Below the pieces are notes generated by a model, which saw only the letters and a list, made by a program, of their open reading frames with translations, was not told the origin of the DNA and did no database searches. DNA of 64,000 nucleotides from Candidatus Sodalis pierantonius str. SOPE. GTDB lineage: Bacteria > Pseudomonadota > Gammaproteobacteria > Enterobacterales > Enterobacteriaceae. Position 1 is the first letter of the stretch. Every line of letters starts with the position of its first letter. The stretch spans positions 3,720,001 through 3,784,000 of the forward strand of contig NZ_CP006568.1 of NCBI RefSeq assembly GCF_000517405.1. The letters are read 5' to 3'. The position numbers and the translations under genes were made by a program. Below are positions 1-9,690 of the stretch, piece by piece.

Positions 1-955
1 GCTGATAAAAGGCCTCCACCGCGGCAAACAGTTCATGCCGAGGCGGCTCCCCGGCGGTAGTTTTTTCCGCCAGCACCGAGCTTTTAAACCGCACCAGCTC
101 ATCCGGCACCTGATAATCCACGGTGGGCTCACTCGCCCAGCGGTCGACTTTCGCAAGCCAGGTCGGCAGATTTTTGCTGCTATACACCCGACGGTCGAGT
201 TTATGACCGTCGAGCATCGTCCTAAGCGTCGCTGACGCCGCGCGCCATTGTCGCTTGAGGTCTTCAATGCCGGCAATGATGCGCCCATGACGCGCCAAGA
301 TAGACTCGCTGATATCGGGCGGATCACGCACCACCGGCGGCTCGCCCTGAAGATAAGGCAGCAGTTCCGCCAGCAGATTTTCCGGCCCCTCCCAGTGCTG
401 CTGCACCATGCGCGCAACGTCCAGCGGCAACGGATAGCAGTGGCGGCGCCAGAAGTCAGCGCTCACCTGCTGGCGCAAAAACGATTCATCCTCCAGCAAG
501 GTTTGCTGAAATAACATGCCGGATTCGACAGCATTGTGATTCAGCATGCGCTGGCAGAAGCCATGGATGGTATAAATTGCCGCCTCGTCCATCTGCCGCT
601 CCGCCGCCAGCAAATGCAATGCGGCCAGCCGCAGACAGCCGAGCTGCGCCAGCAGCGCCGCCAGCAGCGGATCCTCACTCTTACCCCGCACACAGACCAG
701 CCGCAACCGATGAATACTGTCGCGGATACGGCCGCGCAGCTCCTCGGTGACGGTCTCGGTAAAGGTCACCACCAATATTTCTTCCACGCTCAAGGGCCGC
801 GGGTACGCCGCCTCGCCGCCCAGCCCAAGCAGCAGCCGCAGATAAAGCGCTGCCAGGGTATAGGTTTTTCCCGTTCCCGCCGACGCTTCGATGAGACGAG
901 CGCCCTGTAGCGGTAACGTGAGAGGGTTAAGGCTCTCGGCGGTCATCAGCGCCAT
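1..955 (-). CDS. recB: RecB, exonuclease V beta subunit (5' part, runs off the window)
   Basis: N-terminal 318 codons of the RecB helicase-nuclease subunit of RecBCD, which processes double-strand ends for RecA loading. The Walker A motif EASAGTGKT lies near residue 23-31, followed by the SF1 helicase stretch VVTFTE and the QMDEAAIYTIHGFCQRML segment, all close to E. coli RecB. The reading frame stays open from 955 to the window edge with no stop or shift. Start chosen at ATG 955-953; a second ATG at 946 is possible. The start overlaps the 3' end of ptrA by about 29 bp, as in E. coli, so ptrA and recB are probably translationally coupled. The plus-strand reading frames over this region are only shadows. 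Confidence 0.95.
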   Translation of the reverse strand, partial: MALMTAESLNPLTLPLQGARLIEASAGTGKTYTLAALYLRLLLGLGGEAAYPRPLSVEEILVVTFTETVTEELRGRIRDSIHRLRLVCVRGKSEDPLLAALLAQLGCLRLAALHLLAAERQMDEAAIYTIHGFCQRMLNHNAVESGMLFQQTLLEDESFLRQQVSADFWRRHCYPLPLDVARMVQQHWEGPENLLAELLPYLQGEPPVVRDPPDISESILARHGRIIAGIEDLKRQWRAASATLRTMLDGHKLDRRVYSSKNLPTWLAKVDRWASEPTVDYQVPDELVRFKSSVLAEKTTAGEPPRHELFAAVEAFYQ

Positions 956-3848
956 CGGCTTCCTTTGGTTGCACCGGCAGCGCCTGTTGCAGCGCTGACG
1001 CATCGGAAAACAGAGCCCAGCCGGTGGGGTGAGCGTAATCGGCGGTATCGTTACCCGCGCCGACGCCGGAAATTTGCGACAGCAGGGCCAGCCCCTGCTG
1101 CTTGATAACCGCCCGCTGGTAATAATCGCTCAGCTGCGGCTGGGTCAGCGTCCGCATACGGGCAATCAGACGAGCGCGCGTATCAAAGCGCATATTATCG
1201 CGATGCAGATCGCCGGTATAGAGATCCACCTCTTCGCCCAGCGTCTGGGGCTTCTGCTGCAGCTGGGCTATCACGCCTTGCTTGTATTGCTCGAAATCCG
1301 TCGGGTCCAGCGTATTCAGCCGCTGGCCGGCCTGAGTGAAAAACACCAGATAGCGCTGGTAAAGATAGGCCGGCTGATAGCGGCCGCTTTGCAGTACAAA
1401 CCCGACGCCTGCCTGATCGCCGACGAAAATAGGCAGCATAAACACGGCATAGCCCAGCTGCTCCTGGGTACGCAATTGCTTGTAAAACCAGGATTCGACA
1501 ATCTGCGACAGCAGATAACTGCAGGCCATCCCTTCGATACGGTCATAACCGAGGGGAACATAGACCGCCGCCAGGGCGGAATCGGTGCTGTCGAGCCGCT
1601 TCTGGATAAGCGCCCGCAGCGGCGCGTCAACGGTGGCCTTATCGGCACGCCGCCAGTCGGTGCCGGTCAGCCCCAGGCGTTCTTTCAGCCCACGCGCCAG
1701 CGTTTCCGCCCGCTCGGGGGTCAGATTCCCCACCACCAGCACGTCCAGCGCGGTGGGTTTGATAAGCGTTGTGCGATAATCCATCACCTCTTGTAGCGTA
1801 ATGCCGTCGATAAGCGCCCGTCGCGCGTCGTGCTCGACATAGGGAATGTCGGAGAGGACCTTGGCCGGAATGATCGCTTGGGAGTAGGCTTTGCTCTTAT
1901 CCGTACCGTCCAGTTGCTGGCGATACCAGGTCTTGGCCTGCTGTAGCTGCTGCGCCGTCGGGGCTATCGCCAGATAGCGGTCCAGCAGCGCATTCACCAG
2001 CGGCACCAAGCGCTGGGTGTAACCGCTGGCCTTGATGGTCAGACCGTTGTTGACGTAGGAGGAAAAGCTGATGCCGCCCACATAGGCCTGATTGCTCAGC
2101 TCCGCCAGTTCAAGATTGGAAAGATAGTCGTTTAACGAATACAACACCTGATTACGTGCACTGCCCATGGCCGCGGCATTGCGAAAATTCAACGTAATAT
2201 CCGCGCGCGGCTCGTCGGCGAACGCCCGGCTCAGCATATAGTGCAACCGTAGCCCCGGCTCGTCGATTAGGGTTTCAGGATGTTCGGGATGATTCGCGCT
2301 GCGGATCAGGCTGAAGTCGTTGGCGATATAAGGATTAAGCGCCGGCAGCGAAAGCGTGATGGCCCGCTCCAGGTGTCGCCAGCGGGCGATTTGCACCGGC
2401 GTCACTTTACTCACTTGATAAGGTGCATCGACAAAGTAGGCGGTCTTGTCGTGCGGCGCGTCCGGGCTGATGAACCAGACGCGGGCATGCTGCGGCTTCA
2501 TGGCGTCGAGGCGCGCGCCGATGGCGGCCGGATCGTAGCGGTCGGCCAGATAGGAGGCATCCAGCACATGTTGCACCGGCACCCGCAGCATGGAATCCAC
2601 CAGCCATTCGATATAGTCCATATTGCGGGTCATCACCGGGAAACGGAAATCCTGGTCCAGCACATGGGCTATCTCGTCAAAATAGTGGCGTTGAATCCCC
2701 TGATGCCGCAGCAATGAAAGATAGGCAAAAATGGCCGCCACCACCCGATCGCGCTGCGCATACCCTTTGTCGGAAAGGGAGGCGGCAATGGCGAAAACCC
2801 CGCCGTTGCGATTAACCATGGGATCGGCGCCGGCGTCGATAGCGTCCGCCAGCCCCTCTTTTTGCAGCCAGTCCGCCAGGGTTCCCGGGCTGCGGTTGCC
2901 GATGAGATAGCTGATGTAAGTATCGGTTTTGCTGCGAAACGCGGCGCTGTTGTTGGCAATGGGAAACTCGATGCGCAACATCTTTCGTGGCTGGACCGGC
3001 TGGTAATGGATAACGATACCGGTTTGCGCGGCGGTCACCGCCGGTACGGTGATGGGCGGCACCGACGCCCGGTGGTTGGCGATGTGGCCAAAGGTAGCGG
3101 CCGCCAGCTTCGCCATATCGGGCAGCGGTTGATTGCTGTAAATGACCGCTACCATCAAGTTGGCCGAATAATAACGTTTGTAGAAATGCTGGAGCGCATC
3201 GTGCAATTTGCTGTCGGGCTTATCGCTCAAGGTGTCAAGATTGCCGCCTGAAAAGCGCGAACCCGGGTGAGCCGGATTCATGGTTTCAGACCGGATCTGC
3301 GCCATGCGCAAGCCGTCGCTAGCGCGCGCCATTCTGAGCTCGGCATCCACCGCATGGCGCTCCTTATCGGCGTAAACCGGATCCACCCGCGGTGCGGCGA
3401 TAGCGTCCGCCAGCCGATCGATGGCCGGCTGCAGCGCATCGTTTTCCACCTCCAAATAAAAGGCCGTTCTGTAGGACGCGGTGCTGGCATTATGATCGCC
3501 GCCGTGCTTTTTCAAGAATTCCGAAAGATTTTCCGGCTCTGGATAATGGCGCGACCCCATCAGGATCATATGCTCCAGATAGTGGGCCAGGCCAAGCTGA
3601 TTGTGCGGATTCTCCAGCGACCCTACCGGCACGGCCACCGCCGCAAGCGACTTGACCGCTTCTTTATCGCTCACCAACAGCACCGTCATGCCGTTATCCA
3701 GCCGGATGGCCTGATAGTGGCGGGGATCTTGACTGCTCTTGTGGATGGCTTCTTGCACCGGTTGCCATCCGCTTTGCGCCCATCCTGGCGCCGCCGTGCT
3801 CAAGAAAATCAGTGCGAAACCCAATAACCCGTTAACCAGTTTCAACAT
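927..3848 (-). CDS. ptrA: Protease III (pitrilysin), periplasmic zinc protease
   Basis: M16-family inverzincin of 973 residues, close to the 962 of E. coli PtrA. It degrades small polypeptides such as insulin-like substrates in the periplasm. A signal peptide (hydrophobic residues 6-20, cleavage likely after APGWA) precedes the mature part; the inverted zinc motif HYLEH is at residues 89-93 and the downstream glutamate motif ERHAVDAEL follows about 75 residues later. The start at 3848 is preferred over an upstream in-frame ATG at 3911 because GGAG sits 7-8 nt upstream and it gives a normal signal peptide. The gene lies between recC and recB, the classic enterobacterial order, and appears undamaged. 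Confidence 0.95.
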   Translation of the reverse strand: MLKLVNGLLGFALIFLSTAAPGWAQSGWQPVQEAIHKSSQDPRHYQAIRLDNGMTVLLVSDKEAVKSLAAVAVPVGSLENPHNQLGLAHYLEHMILMGSRHYPEPENLSEFLKKHGGDHNASTASYRTAFYLEVENDALQPAIDRLADAIAAPRVDPVYADKERHAVDAELRMARASDGLRMAQIRSETMNPAHPGSRFSGGNLDTLSDKPDSKLHDALQHFYKRYYSANLMVAVIYSNQPLPDMAKLAAATFGHIANHRASVPPITVPAVTAAQTGIVIHYQPVQPRKMLRIEFPIANNSAAFRSKTDTYISYLIGNRSPGTLADWLQKEGLADAIDAGADPMVNRNGGVFAIAASLSDKGYAQRDRVVAAIFAYLSLLRHQGIQRHYFDEIAHVLDQDFRFPVMTRNMDYIEWLVDSMLRVPVQHVLDASYLADRYDPAAIGARLDAMKPQHARVWFISPDAPHDKTAYFVDAPYQVSKVTPVQIARWRHLERAITLSLPALNPYIANDFSLIRSANHPEHPETLIDEPGLRLHYMLSRAFADEPRADITLNFRNAAAMGSARNQVLYSLNDYLSNLELAELSNQAYVGGISFSSYVNNGLTIKASGYTQRLVPLVNALLDRYLAIAPTAQQLQQAKTWYRQQLDGTDKSKAYSQAIIPAKVLSDIPYVEHDARRALIDGITLQEVMDYRTTLIKPTALDVLVVGNLTPERAETLARGLKERLGLTGTDWRRADKATVDAPLRALIQKRLDSTDSALAAVYVPLGYDRIEGMACSYLLSQIVESWFYKQLRTQEQLGYAVFMLPIFVGDQAGVGFVLQSGRYQPAYLYQRYLVFFTQAGQRLNTLDPTDFEQYKQGVIAQLQQKPQTLGEEVDLYTGDLHRDNMRFDTRARLIARMRTLTQPQLSDYYQRAVIKQQGLALLSQISGVGAGNDTADYAHPTGWALFSDASALQQALPVQPKEADGADDRREP

Positions 3849-3976
3849 TCCACTCTCCGATAGCTGCCTTGCGGGCCGTTCCTGACCACAGTCTTTTTCT
3901 AGGTGACACATACGTGCAAGATAACCACATCACGGCACTTGCCGCCGTCGCCGAGGCGGCGCACCGGACGCTTGCC

Positions 3977-6900
3977 TCAGGCTTTGTTTTCGCGTTTCGC
4001 CGGCTCGCTCTGCGCCAGATTGAACATAAAGGGTGGCAGCAAATACCGTTCAGCGGCCGATATAATCGCCTCAATATGTTGTTCCTCCAGCTGACGCATC
4101 AACCGCTGCAGATAAGGATCCTCGCCTTCGCCGGGAACATGGCCATTCCCCTGCCAAGCCTGGATAAGTTTATCACGGGCCTGCCGCTGCCGGCTCTCGT
4201 CGCGGTCTATGCTCTGCGTTACCGGGTCGTAACACTGGCTTAGCCATGCGCCACCCGCGCGGGGTAACAGCAGCAGCGGCGACGCCATACCCTGACAGTA
4301 GCCGGAAACCAGCGAAAGTAAAAACGCTTTCGCCCGACAAGCGGGCAGCGGCGCGAAATGCCACTCGCCGCGCGTACCGAACATCCGGCTTTCGCCTTCG
4401 CCGCCCATGGCGCAGTAGGCCAGGTGCTCTACCCACAGCAGCAGGCCGTCCCGGGCCGACAGCGTGCCGGGACGCCAGCGCAGCAAGCCATTCGCCTGGA
4501 CCCGCGGCAGCCAGCCGGAAAGCGTCACCTCGTCCAGCGTCAAAAAGACCTCAACACCGTGCGTTTCCGGCAATCGCCACGTCCGCACCTGCTCAGAGAG
4601 CGCGGTCATCTCCTGGCACTGCTTGGCCCAATACAGCTCGCCGAACGCGCCATAAGGCAACAGGCCGGCGGCGCGCACCTGGCGGAACAGCCGATCGGTG
4701 CTTTCCCCGTCGATAAGGGCATTCACCAGCCGGTCATTGAGCTGATAGCGGGTCAGGCCGTCGATGACAAAGGGTTCATCAGCCGCCAGCTCAAGGGAGG
4801 TTTGGTGAAAGGAGACCGCCAGGCGCTGCACAAACCAGGCGCGCACCGAGTGGCGATAAAAGCCCAGCAGCTCATCCAGCGCCAGCGCTTCGCAGGGCGG
4901 CGCCGTCAACGGCGCGACAAAATCCGGCTGCGGCTCGCCCTCGGCACCGGCAGCCGGCAGCCACTCGGCGGCGAAGCTTTGGGACTCGCTACCGGGCAGA
5001 AAATTCTCCGGCGCGAAAGGCATGCGGCTATGCCACTGCCAAAGATGCGCGCGCACCCGGTCAGCGCTACTCTCGGCATCGGCATGCTCGTCGCCGGGTA
5101 AATGGAAGCTTTGCGCAATATAATCGCTCAGTTCGCTTACCAGCACCGACGGATAACGCGGCGTATTATCCTGAATGGCCCGGCCGATAAAACTGATATA
5201 CAACCGCTGCTGCGCGGATAACAGCGCCTCCATGAACAGATAGCGGTCATCGTCGCGCCGGCTGCGATCGCCGCGCTGTAGCTGCTGCGCCATCAGGTCG
5301 AACCCCGCCGGCGGCAGCGTGCGCGGATAAACGCCGTCGTTCATGCCCAGCAGGCAGACCACCCGAAACGGAATTGAGCGCATTGGCATCAGCGTACAAA
5401 AGTTGATGGTGCCGGCCAGAAAGCGCTGGCTGACCCGCTCCTGATCCAGCCGCGCGGCCAGCTCGTCTTGCAGCAGCGTCACCGGCACAGGCTGGTCATA
5501 TCCCACCTGCAAACCGCATTGCAGCACCTGCTGCCATTGATTTTCCAGCAGCGCCAGCGCCGCTTCCGCCTCGGCGTCGGGGGCAAAGAAATCCTCGATC
5601 ATTTCGCGGGCGCAGCCAAGCCAGGCGTCCAAGGCGCGGGGCTGGGCAAGTCGGTCGCGCCAATGGCGCAGCCGCATCAACAGCTCAGCCAGTTGGCCGA
5701 CCAGACCGGCTATCAAGCCGCTGGATTCGTCATAGGGCAAAATGCCTTGCCAATCGCCGCTCTCGCTGTCCATCGCATAGCCCAGCAGCATGCGGGTCAA
5801 ACCAAATTGCCAAGTATGCTGGCCGGTGGCGGGCAGCATCAGTTCGCGCAGCGTATCATCGTCCAGCCCCCAGCGAATGCCGGACTCCGCCACCCATAGA
5901 CGCAGCAGTTGAAGCCCCTGCTCATCAATGGCGAAGCGGGCCGCCAGCGCCGGCACTTCCAGCAACGCCAGCACCTGCTCGGCGGCAAAGCGGCTGCGCG
6001 GTAATTCCAGCAGGCTGAGAAACGCCGGCAAAACAGGCTGGAGATGCCGCGCGCGTCTGTCGGAAATGGCATACGGCAGGTAGCGCTCGCCGCCGGCATT
6101 GCCGAACACCGCCTGGATTGCCGGCGTATAACGGTCGATATCGGCCACCATGACAATCACGTCACGCGGGCGCAGCGTCGGGTCTTCCGCTATCATCGCC
6201 AGCAGGCTGTCGTGCAGCACTTCCACTTCCCGCTGCAGACTATGGCAGACATGCAGGCTCAGCGAGCGGTCATCCAGCCGCAGCGGCCGCTTACCGCCGC
6301 CCTGGGTGAGCGTTTCACCGTCCATGCCAATCACCGCGTGATCCTCAAGGGCCAGGATGTCGCGCTGCACCAGGCTTAGCAGGTTATCACCCGCCGGCTC
6401 AACAAATGCATCTACCTCGGCAATGCCGTCCATCTGCGCCAGCAGATAAAGATTATCGCGCCCCTGTTTGCCCCAGGAGGCCAGCAGCGGGTTGCCTGTT
6501 TGCTGCTCCCCCAGCGCGTCGAATAGCGCGGCGGCCTGTTCGGGGCGCCGAAACAGCGCCTGCTCCGTCTGCTGCTGATAGTGTCGGCGACGGCGGTGCA
6601 GCAGCCGCGCCAGAAAAGCGCGATCGCGGATATCCCCCCAGTAATAGCGGCAGGGATTGGTGAACAGCAGATGGATGTCGATATGGCGCCCCAACGCCTG
6701 AAGCGCCTGCAGGTAAGTGGGGGGCAACGCTGAGATGCCGCAGATGAACACTCTATCGGGCAAGCCAGGCGGCCGCGTCTGGCTTTGCGTCAAGGTCTGG
6801 ATAAAACGCTGATAGAGATTGGCGCAGTGCCACAGCGGCTGCCCCGCCCGTTCCGTCTCCGCCATCAGCGCCCGCCACAAGGGGGCCTGCCAGCGCTGGG

Positions 6901-7381
6901 CCTCGCCTAAATCGTCGATCGCTTCACCACGCTGCCAGCTTTCCAGCCAGTCGGGACGATATACCAAATATTGGTCGAAGAGATCCGCCACCCGGGCGGC
7001 AAACTGGAACACTTTACGCTTATCATCGTCATCGCGCAGATACTCGCTTATCGCCGCAAAATCCGCCTGCTGGCACAGACGCGGCAGCAGCGTCATCAGC
7101 CGCCAGGTCATCGCCGATTTGGCAAATGCGCTTTCGTCAGGAATATCGGGCAGGACGCGGGTGAACATCTGCCAGATAAAGCTGGCCGGCAGAGGAAATT
7201 CAATGTTGGCCGCAATGCCGAAGTGTGCCGCCAACTCCATCTGCATCCACTGCGCCATACCGTTGCTTTGCACCAGAATCACTTCCGGCTGGAATGGATC
7301 GCGCAGCGGCCTGCCCGCGATCAGCGCGGCGGTAAGGGTCTTAAGCAGATCCAGCTGGTTGGAATGATAAACGGTAAACAT
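3977..7381 (-). CDS. recC: RecC, exonuclease V gamma subunit
   Basis: RecC of 1134 residues (E. coli 1122), the subunit that recognises Chi in RecBCD. Homology runs from the N-terminal VYHSNQLDLL to the C-terminal region without a gap; conserved stretches include ILVQSNGMAQWMQMEL, PLPASFIW, FICGISALPP, DDDRYLFMEALLSAQQ and CTLMPMRSIPF. ATG 7381 has a GAGGAG ribosome site 5 nt upstream. A 128-bp gap separates it from ptrA. With recB open as far as visible, the RecBCD pathway seems retained, in line with the large amount of IS-driven rearrangement here. No damage seen. Confidence 0.95.
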   Translation of the reverse strand: MFTVYHSNQLDLLKTLTAALIAGRPLRDPFQPEVILVQSNGMAQWMQMELAAHFGIAANIEFPLPASFIWQMFTRVLPDIPDESAFAKSAMTWRLMTLLPRLCQQADFAAISEYLRDDDDKRKVFQFAARVADLFDQYLVYRPDWLESWQRGEAIDDLGEAQRWQAPLWRALMAETERAGQPLWHCANLYQRFIQTLTQSQTRPPGLPDRVFICGISALPPTYLQALQALGRHIDIHLLFTNPCRYYWGDIRDRAFLARLLHRRRRHYQQQTEQALFRRPEQAAALFDALGEQQTGNPLLASWGKQGRDNLYLLAQMDGIAEVDAFVEPAGDNLLSLVQRDILALEDHAVIGMDGETLTQGGGKRPLRLDDRSLSLHVCHSLQREVEVLHDSLLAMIAEDPTLRPRDVIVMVADIDRYTPAIQAVFGNAGGERYLPYAISDRRARHLQPVLPAFLSLLELPRSRFAAEQVLALLEVPALAARFAIDEQGLQLLRLWVAESGIRWGLDDDTLRELMLPATGQHTWQFGLTRMLLGYAMDSESGDWQGILPYDESSGLIAGLVGQLAELLMRLRHWRDRLAQPRALDAWLGCAREMIEDFFAPDAEAEAALALLENQWQQVLQCGLQVGYDQPVPVTLLQDELAARLDQERVSQRFLAGTINFCTLMPMRSIPFRVVCLLGMNDGVYPRTLPPAGFDLMAQQLQRGDRSRRDDDRYLFMEALLSAQQRLYISFIGRAIQDNTPRYPSVLVSELSDYIAQSFHLPGDEHADAESSADRVRAHLWQWHSRMPFAPENFLPGSESQSFAAEWLPAAGAEGEPQPDFVAPLTAPPCEALALDELLGFYRHSVRAWFVQRLAVSFHQTSLELAADEPFVIDGLTRYQLNDRLVNALIDGESTDRLFRQVRAAGLLPYGAFGELYWAKQCQEMTALSEQVRTWRLPETHGVEVFLTLDEVTLSGWLPRVQANGLLRWRPGTLSARDGLLLWVEHLAYCAMGGEGESRMFGTRGEWHFAPLPACRAKAFLLSLVSGYCQGMASPLLLLPRAGGAWLSQCYDPVTQSIDRDESRQRQARDKLIQAWQGNGHVPGEGEDPYLQRLMRQLEEQHIEAIISAAERYLLPPFMFNLAQSEPAKRENKA

Positions 7382-7467
7382 AAACTCCTCGCCATGCGCG
7401 CCTTCTGCCCAAGGCTTGTTACGATGCCTGCGCCCACTCTAACGCGATTTGCCCGAAACACAAGCAA

Positions 7468-7800
7468 TCACGTACCTGTTATGTCGGCCGGATTCTGGCA
7501 AACCCATTCGTTAAGGCTGATGCGCTCGCCGGTCGGCAGGGTGACCATGGCGGTAACGCGCCGGCAAGCCGCGTCGCAGGATATTTCAATCACGCTAATC
7601 CGCCAGCCGGGCGGCTGAGATAGCGCGCCTGGGGCCGTCGGCTACCGCAGCAGCTCCAGGCGCTGATGGCATAAACTCAGCGCCAGCGAGACATCCTGTA
7701 ACCGCCGCAGGAAGACCGCCAGCCGCTGACGATAATCCAGCAACCCCAGCGCGGTGAGGGCAAGCAGCGCCGTCGCCAGCAGCGCCTCCGCGCGCCCTTA
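7468..7800 (-). pseudogene. ppdC: ppdC-like minor prepilin, decayed
   Basis: Remnant of the PpdC prepilin-like protein. The hydrophobic pilin helix (ALLATALLALTALGLL) is present but the leader with the prepilin peptidase site is missing or out of frame. After LELLR there is an in-frame TAG (near 7641-7643), then the same frame continues with the conserved PpdC tail (RRVTAMVTLPTGERISL and a final Cys) to a TGA at 7468-7470. It sits directly upstream of recC, as in E. coli. No intact start was found, so the gene is called inactive. Confidence 0.75.
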
Positions 7801-7840
7801 CCTACACTATTGCGCCATTACACCACGCCTGCCGCAGCCT

Positions 7841-8368
7841 TTAGCCCGGGTCAAAATCAAGCCAGCCGTCGTGCCGCGCCCGCAGAAAATACCTCCGCGC
7901 CCGGTCCGGCGATGCGCCCTCCGCGAGGGAAGCCGCCGGCGGGGGCTCCACACCCGCAGGATCCCTCGGTGCCGTCGGGCAAGTTGCTGCAACAGGATCC
8001 TCCGCGGCTGGCGCCACGGCCAAATGCAGCGTGACGCGCTGATAATGCCGCAGCAGCGGCGCCAGCATCGTGCCGCCTCCTTCCCCACGCAGCAGCCAGC
8101 CATATCCCCGACCGCTGACCTGTAGGCAAACCCGCAATGGCGCGGTGGGATGCTGTCGGCATTCGCCGTGCCGGGCAGGCCAATGCTGGCTTAGCCCCCA
8201 AGCGAGGGACGATTCAGCCTGGTGAAAAGCCTGCAAATATTGACGCTGCGCCCGCGCCAGCTCCAGCGAAATCTGGAGCGCTTGCTGCCAACTTAACATC
8301 GCCAGCAGGCAAAAGCCGCTGAGGAGCGCCAGCGCTAGAACACTGCCGCTACCCCGTTCCCGACTCAT
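7841..8368 (-). CDS. ygdB: YgdB-like protein (DUF2509) of the prepilin cluster
   Basis: A 175-residue product with an N-terminal hydrophobic segment after MSRERGSGS and the family hallmark ESSLAWG followed by a Cys-containing RVCLQ segment, as in E. coli YgdB (135 aa). The C-terminal 60 residues are rich in Ala, Pro and Asp and unlike the family, so the 3' end may be frameshifted. It overlaps the ppdB remnant by 4 bp (stop/start overlap at 8365-8368). Both partner prepilin genes around it are broken, so it is probably functionless even if still open. Confidence 0.6.
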   Translation of the reverse strand: MSRERGSGSVLALALLSGFCLLAMLSWQQALQISLELARAQRQYLQAFHQAESSLAWGLSQHWPARHGECRQHPTAPLRVCLQVSGRGYGWLLRGEGGGTMLAPLLRHYQRVTLHLAVAPAAEDPVAATCPTAPRDPAGVEPPPAASLAEGASPDRARRYFLRARHDGWLDFDPG

Positions 8369-8888
8369 AAATTACGCCGCGCCACGACCTGCGTCACGGC
8401 GTAGCCTATATCCGGCCGGCGACGGGCGGTCGCGGCAAGATGAATGCGCAGCGCACCACCCGCGAGAACGGTGAATTGCAGCCGGGTCACCGTCAGCTCA
8501 TCGCTGTTGAACACCTTTTCCCAGCCACCCCCCTGGCAATCACTTACATCACGCTGGGTCTCCAGCGCCCCCCGACGCAGGCGATAGCCGAAGGTGGCGG
8601 TGACGAGATGCCCGGATGCATCGCTGCGCGCGTAATAGGCATAACCGACCACGAAACAGGAGCCGGCTGGCTCCCTCAGGTACCTGCCGATCCACAGCGC
8701 TCGCCCCGCCTTGCCCTGCGGCGAAAAGCCGGCGCGACGCAGATCCTTGACCATGTTGAGCGCATAGAGATAAGCTGGCGCATCAACTGCAACTGCCGTA
8801 TCGCCCCTTCGGCACCACGGTGCAGTGCGGGAAAAAGGTGCAGCGCCACCGTCAACAGCACGCTGCATAGCCGGACCCGGCCGCGGCC
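8365..8888 (-). pseudogene. ppdB: ppdB-like prepilin, truncated and frameshifted
   Basis: Most of the gene reads in one frame (LNMVKDLRRAGFSPQGKA, then SCFVVGYAYYARSD and WEKVFNSDELTVTRLQF), matching the prepilin peptidase-dependent protein B family. The preceding piece (LLTVALHLFPALHRGAEGA) is in another frame, so there is a frameshift near 8790-8800. The leader peptide and first half of the hydrophobic helix are missing: the frame runs straight into the ppdA remnant, which implies a deletion that fused ppdA and ppdB. Confidence 0.7.
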
Positions 8889-9340
8889 GGAAACCACCAC
8901 CCGCAGACGCCCCGCCCGATTGCTGAGGACGAAGTGCGCCGCGCTAGCGGTGTGGCGCAGCCCGTCCAGACTCAGCTCGCCCGCCGTCGACAACGACAGG
9001 CGAACACCCGTGTAGGGAGCAGCGCAGCGCGCGGGTTCGCGCCTGGCTCCCGGTGAAGCGCGGCCTAAGCCGCATAGCGGATCGCCCCACAGCTGCCAGC
9101 ATTCGCCGACGACCGCAGTGATCCGGCAGCGGCGGTTACCCCAGGCGGCATGCCACTGCTGGCGCACGATAAAATCCATCAGCTGGTGTGCGCTGCTCGC
9201 CAGTTGCCGGGCGAACTGATGCTGACGCCAACCATAACTTCCCGCCAGGATCAACAGCGCGGTCAACGCCAGCGTCAGGAGCAGCTCAGGCAAGGTATAG
9301 CCGCTATCGCGGTCGGTATTTTGTTAAGGGAATCATTCAT
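8889..9340 (-). pseudogene. ppdA: ppdA-like prepilin, frameshifted at the start
   Basis: The prepilin signature GYTLPELLLTLALTALL (cleavage after Gly, Glu at +5) is visible at 9300-9255, then a pilin body ending FVLSNRAGRLRVVVSGRGRV. The likely start ATG at 9340 (MNDSLNK) is in a different frame from the signature; the signature frame has a TAA just upstream, so a 1-2 nt indel in the A-rich run near 9320 breaks the leader. The 3' end is lost in a fusion to ppdB. It lies downstream of thyA, as in E. coli. Confidence 0.72.
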
Positions 9341-9505
9341 TGCCGCAGTGTGACGCGGCGCGCGGCGGTGGACCAGCGGCGAGATTGGGTTATGCAGCGT
9401 GTGATGCAATCATTGAGCGGCGAGAAGCAAGTGATACAGCGGCGGCGTGAGCGCCATCACGAACAGACGTAGGCACATCTCCGCCCGTGCATGAACCTTT
9501 TATAC

Positions 9506-9690
9506 GCGAACGGACCGCCGCATGCGCCATCGCATTTGTGCACGAGAAGACCGCTGCATGCATCATCGCACTTGAGCACGAGAGGATCGCGGCAGGCACA
9601 TTCACATTTATGCACAAAACGGCCCGCCGCCCGCATTTCATGTTTATGCGCAGACGACCACCGCCCTCGCGCGGACGAATTATACCGCGA
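9506..9690. repeat. Degenerate 36-bp tandem repeats between thyA and ppdA
   Basis: Four full units begin at 9506 (34 bp), 9540, 9576 and 9612, with a fifth partial unit at 9648; units 2 to 4 are exactly 36 bp apart. Units start with GCAC/GCGA and end in ATTTAT-like sequence. On the plus strand they read as an open 12-residue repeat (TAACAIAFVHE-type). The remaining 340 bp between the ppdA remnant and thyA contain nothing else that I recognise. No ribosome site or known protein supports calling it a gene. Confidence 0.75.

Noticed and set aside
248..7618. Long plus-strand open frames opposite recB, ptrA and recC
   Set aside because: They are shadows in GC-rich DNA; the minus-strand genes match known families throughout.
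9506..9690. Possible CRISPR array
   Set aside because: Units are contiguous and degenerate, with no spacers.
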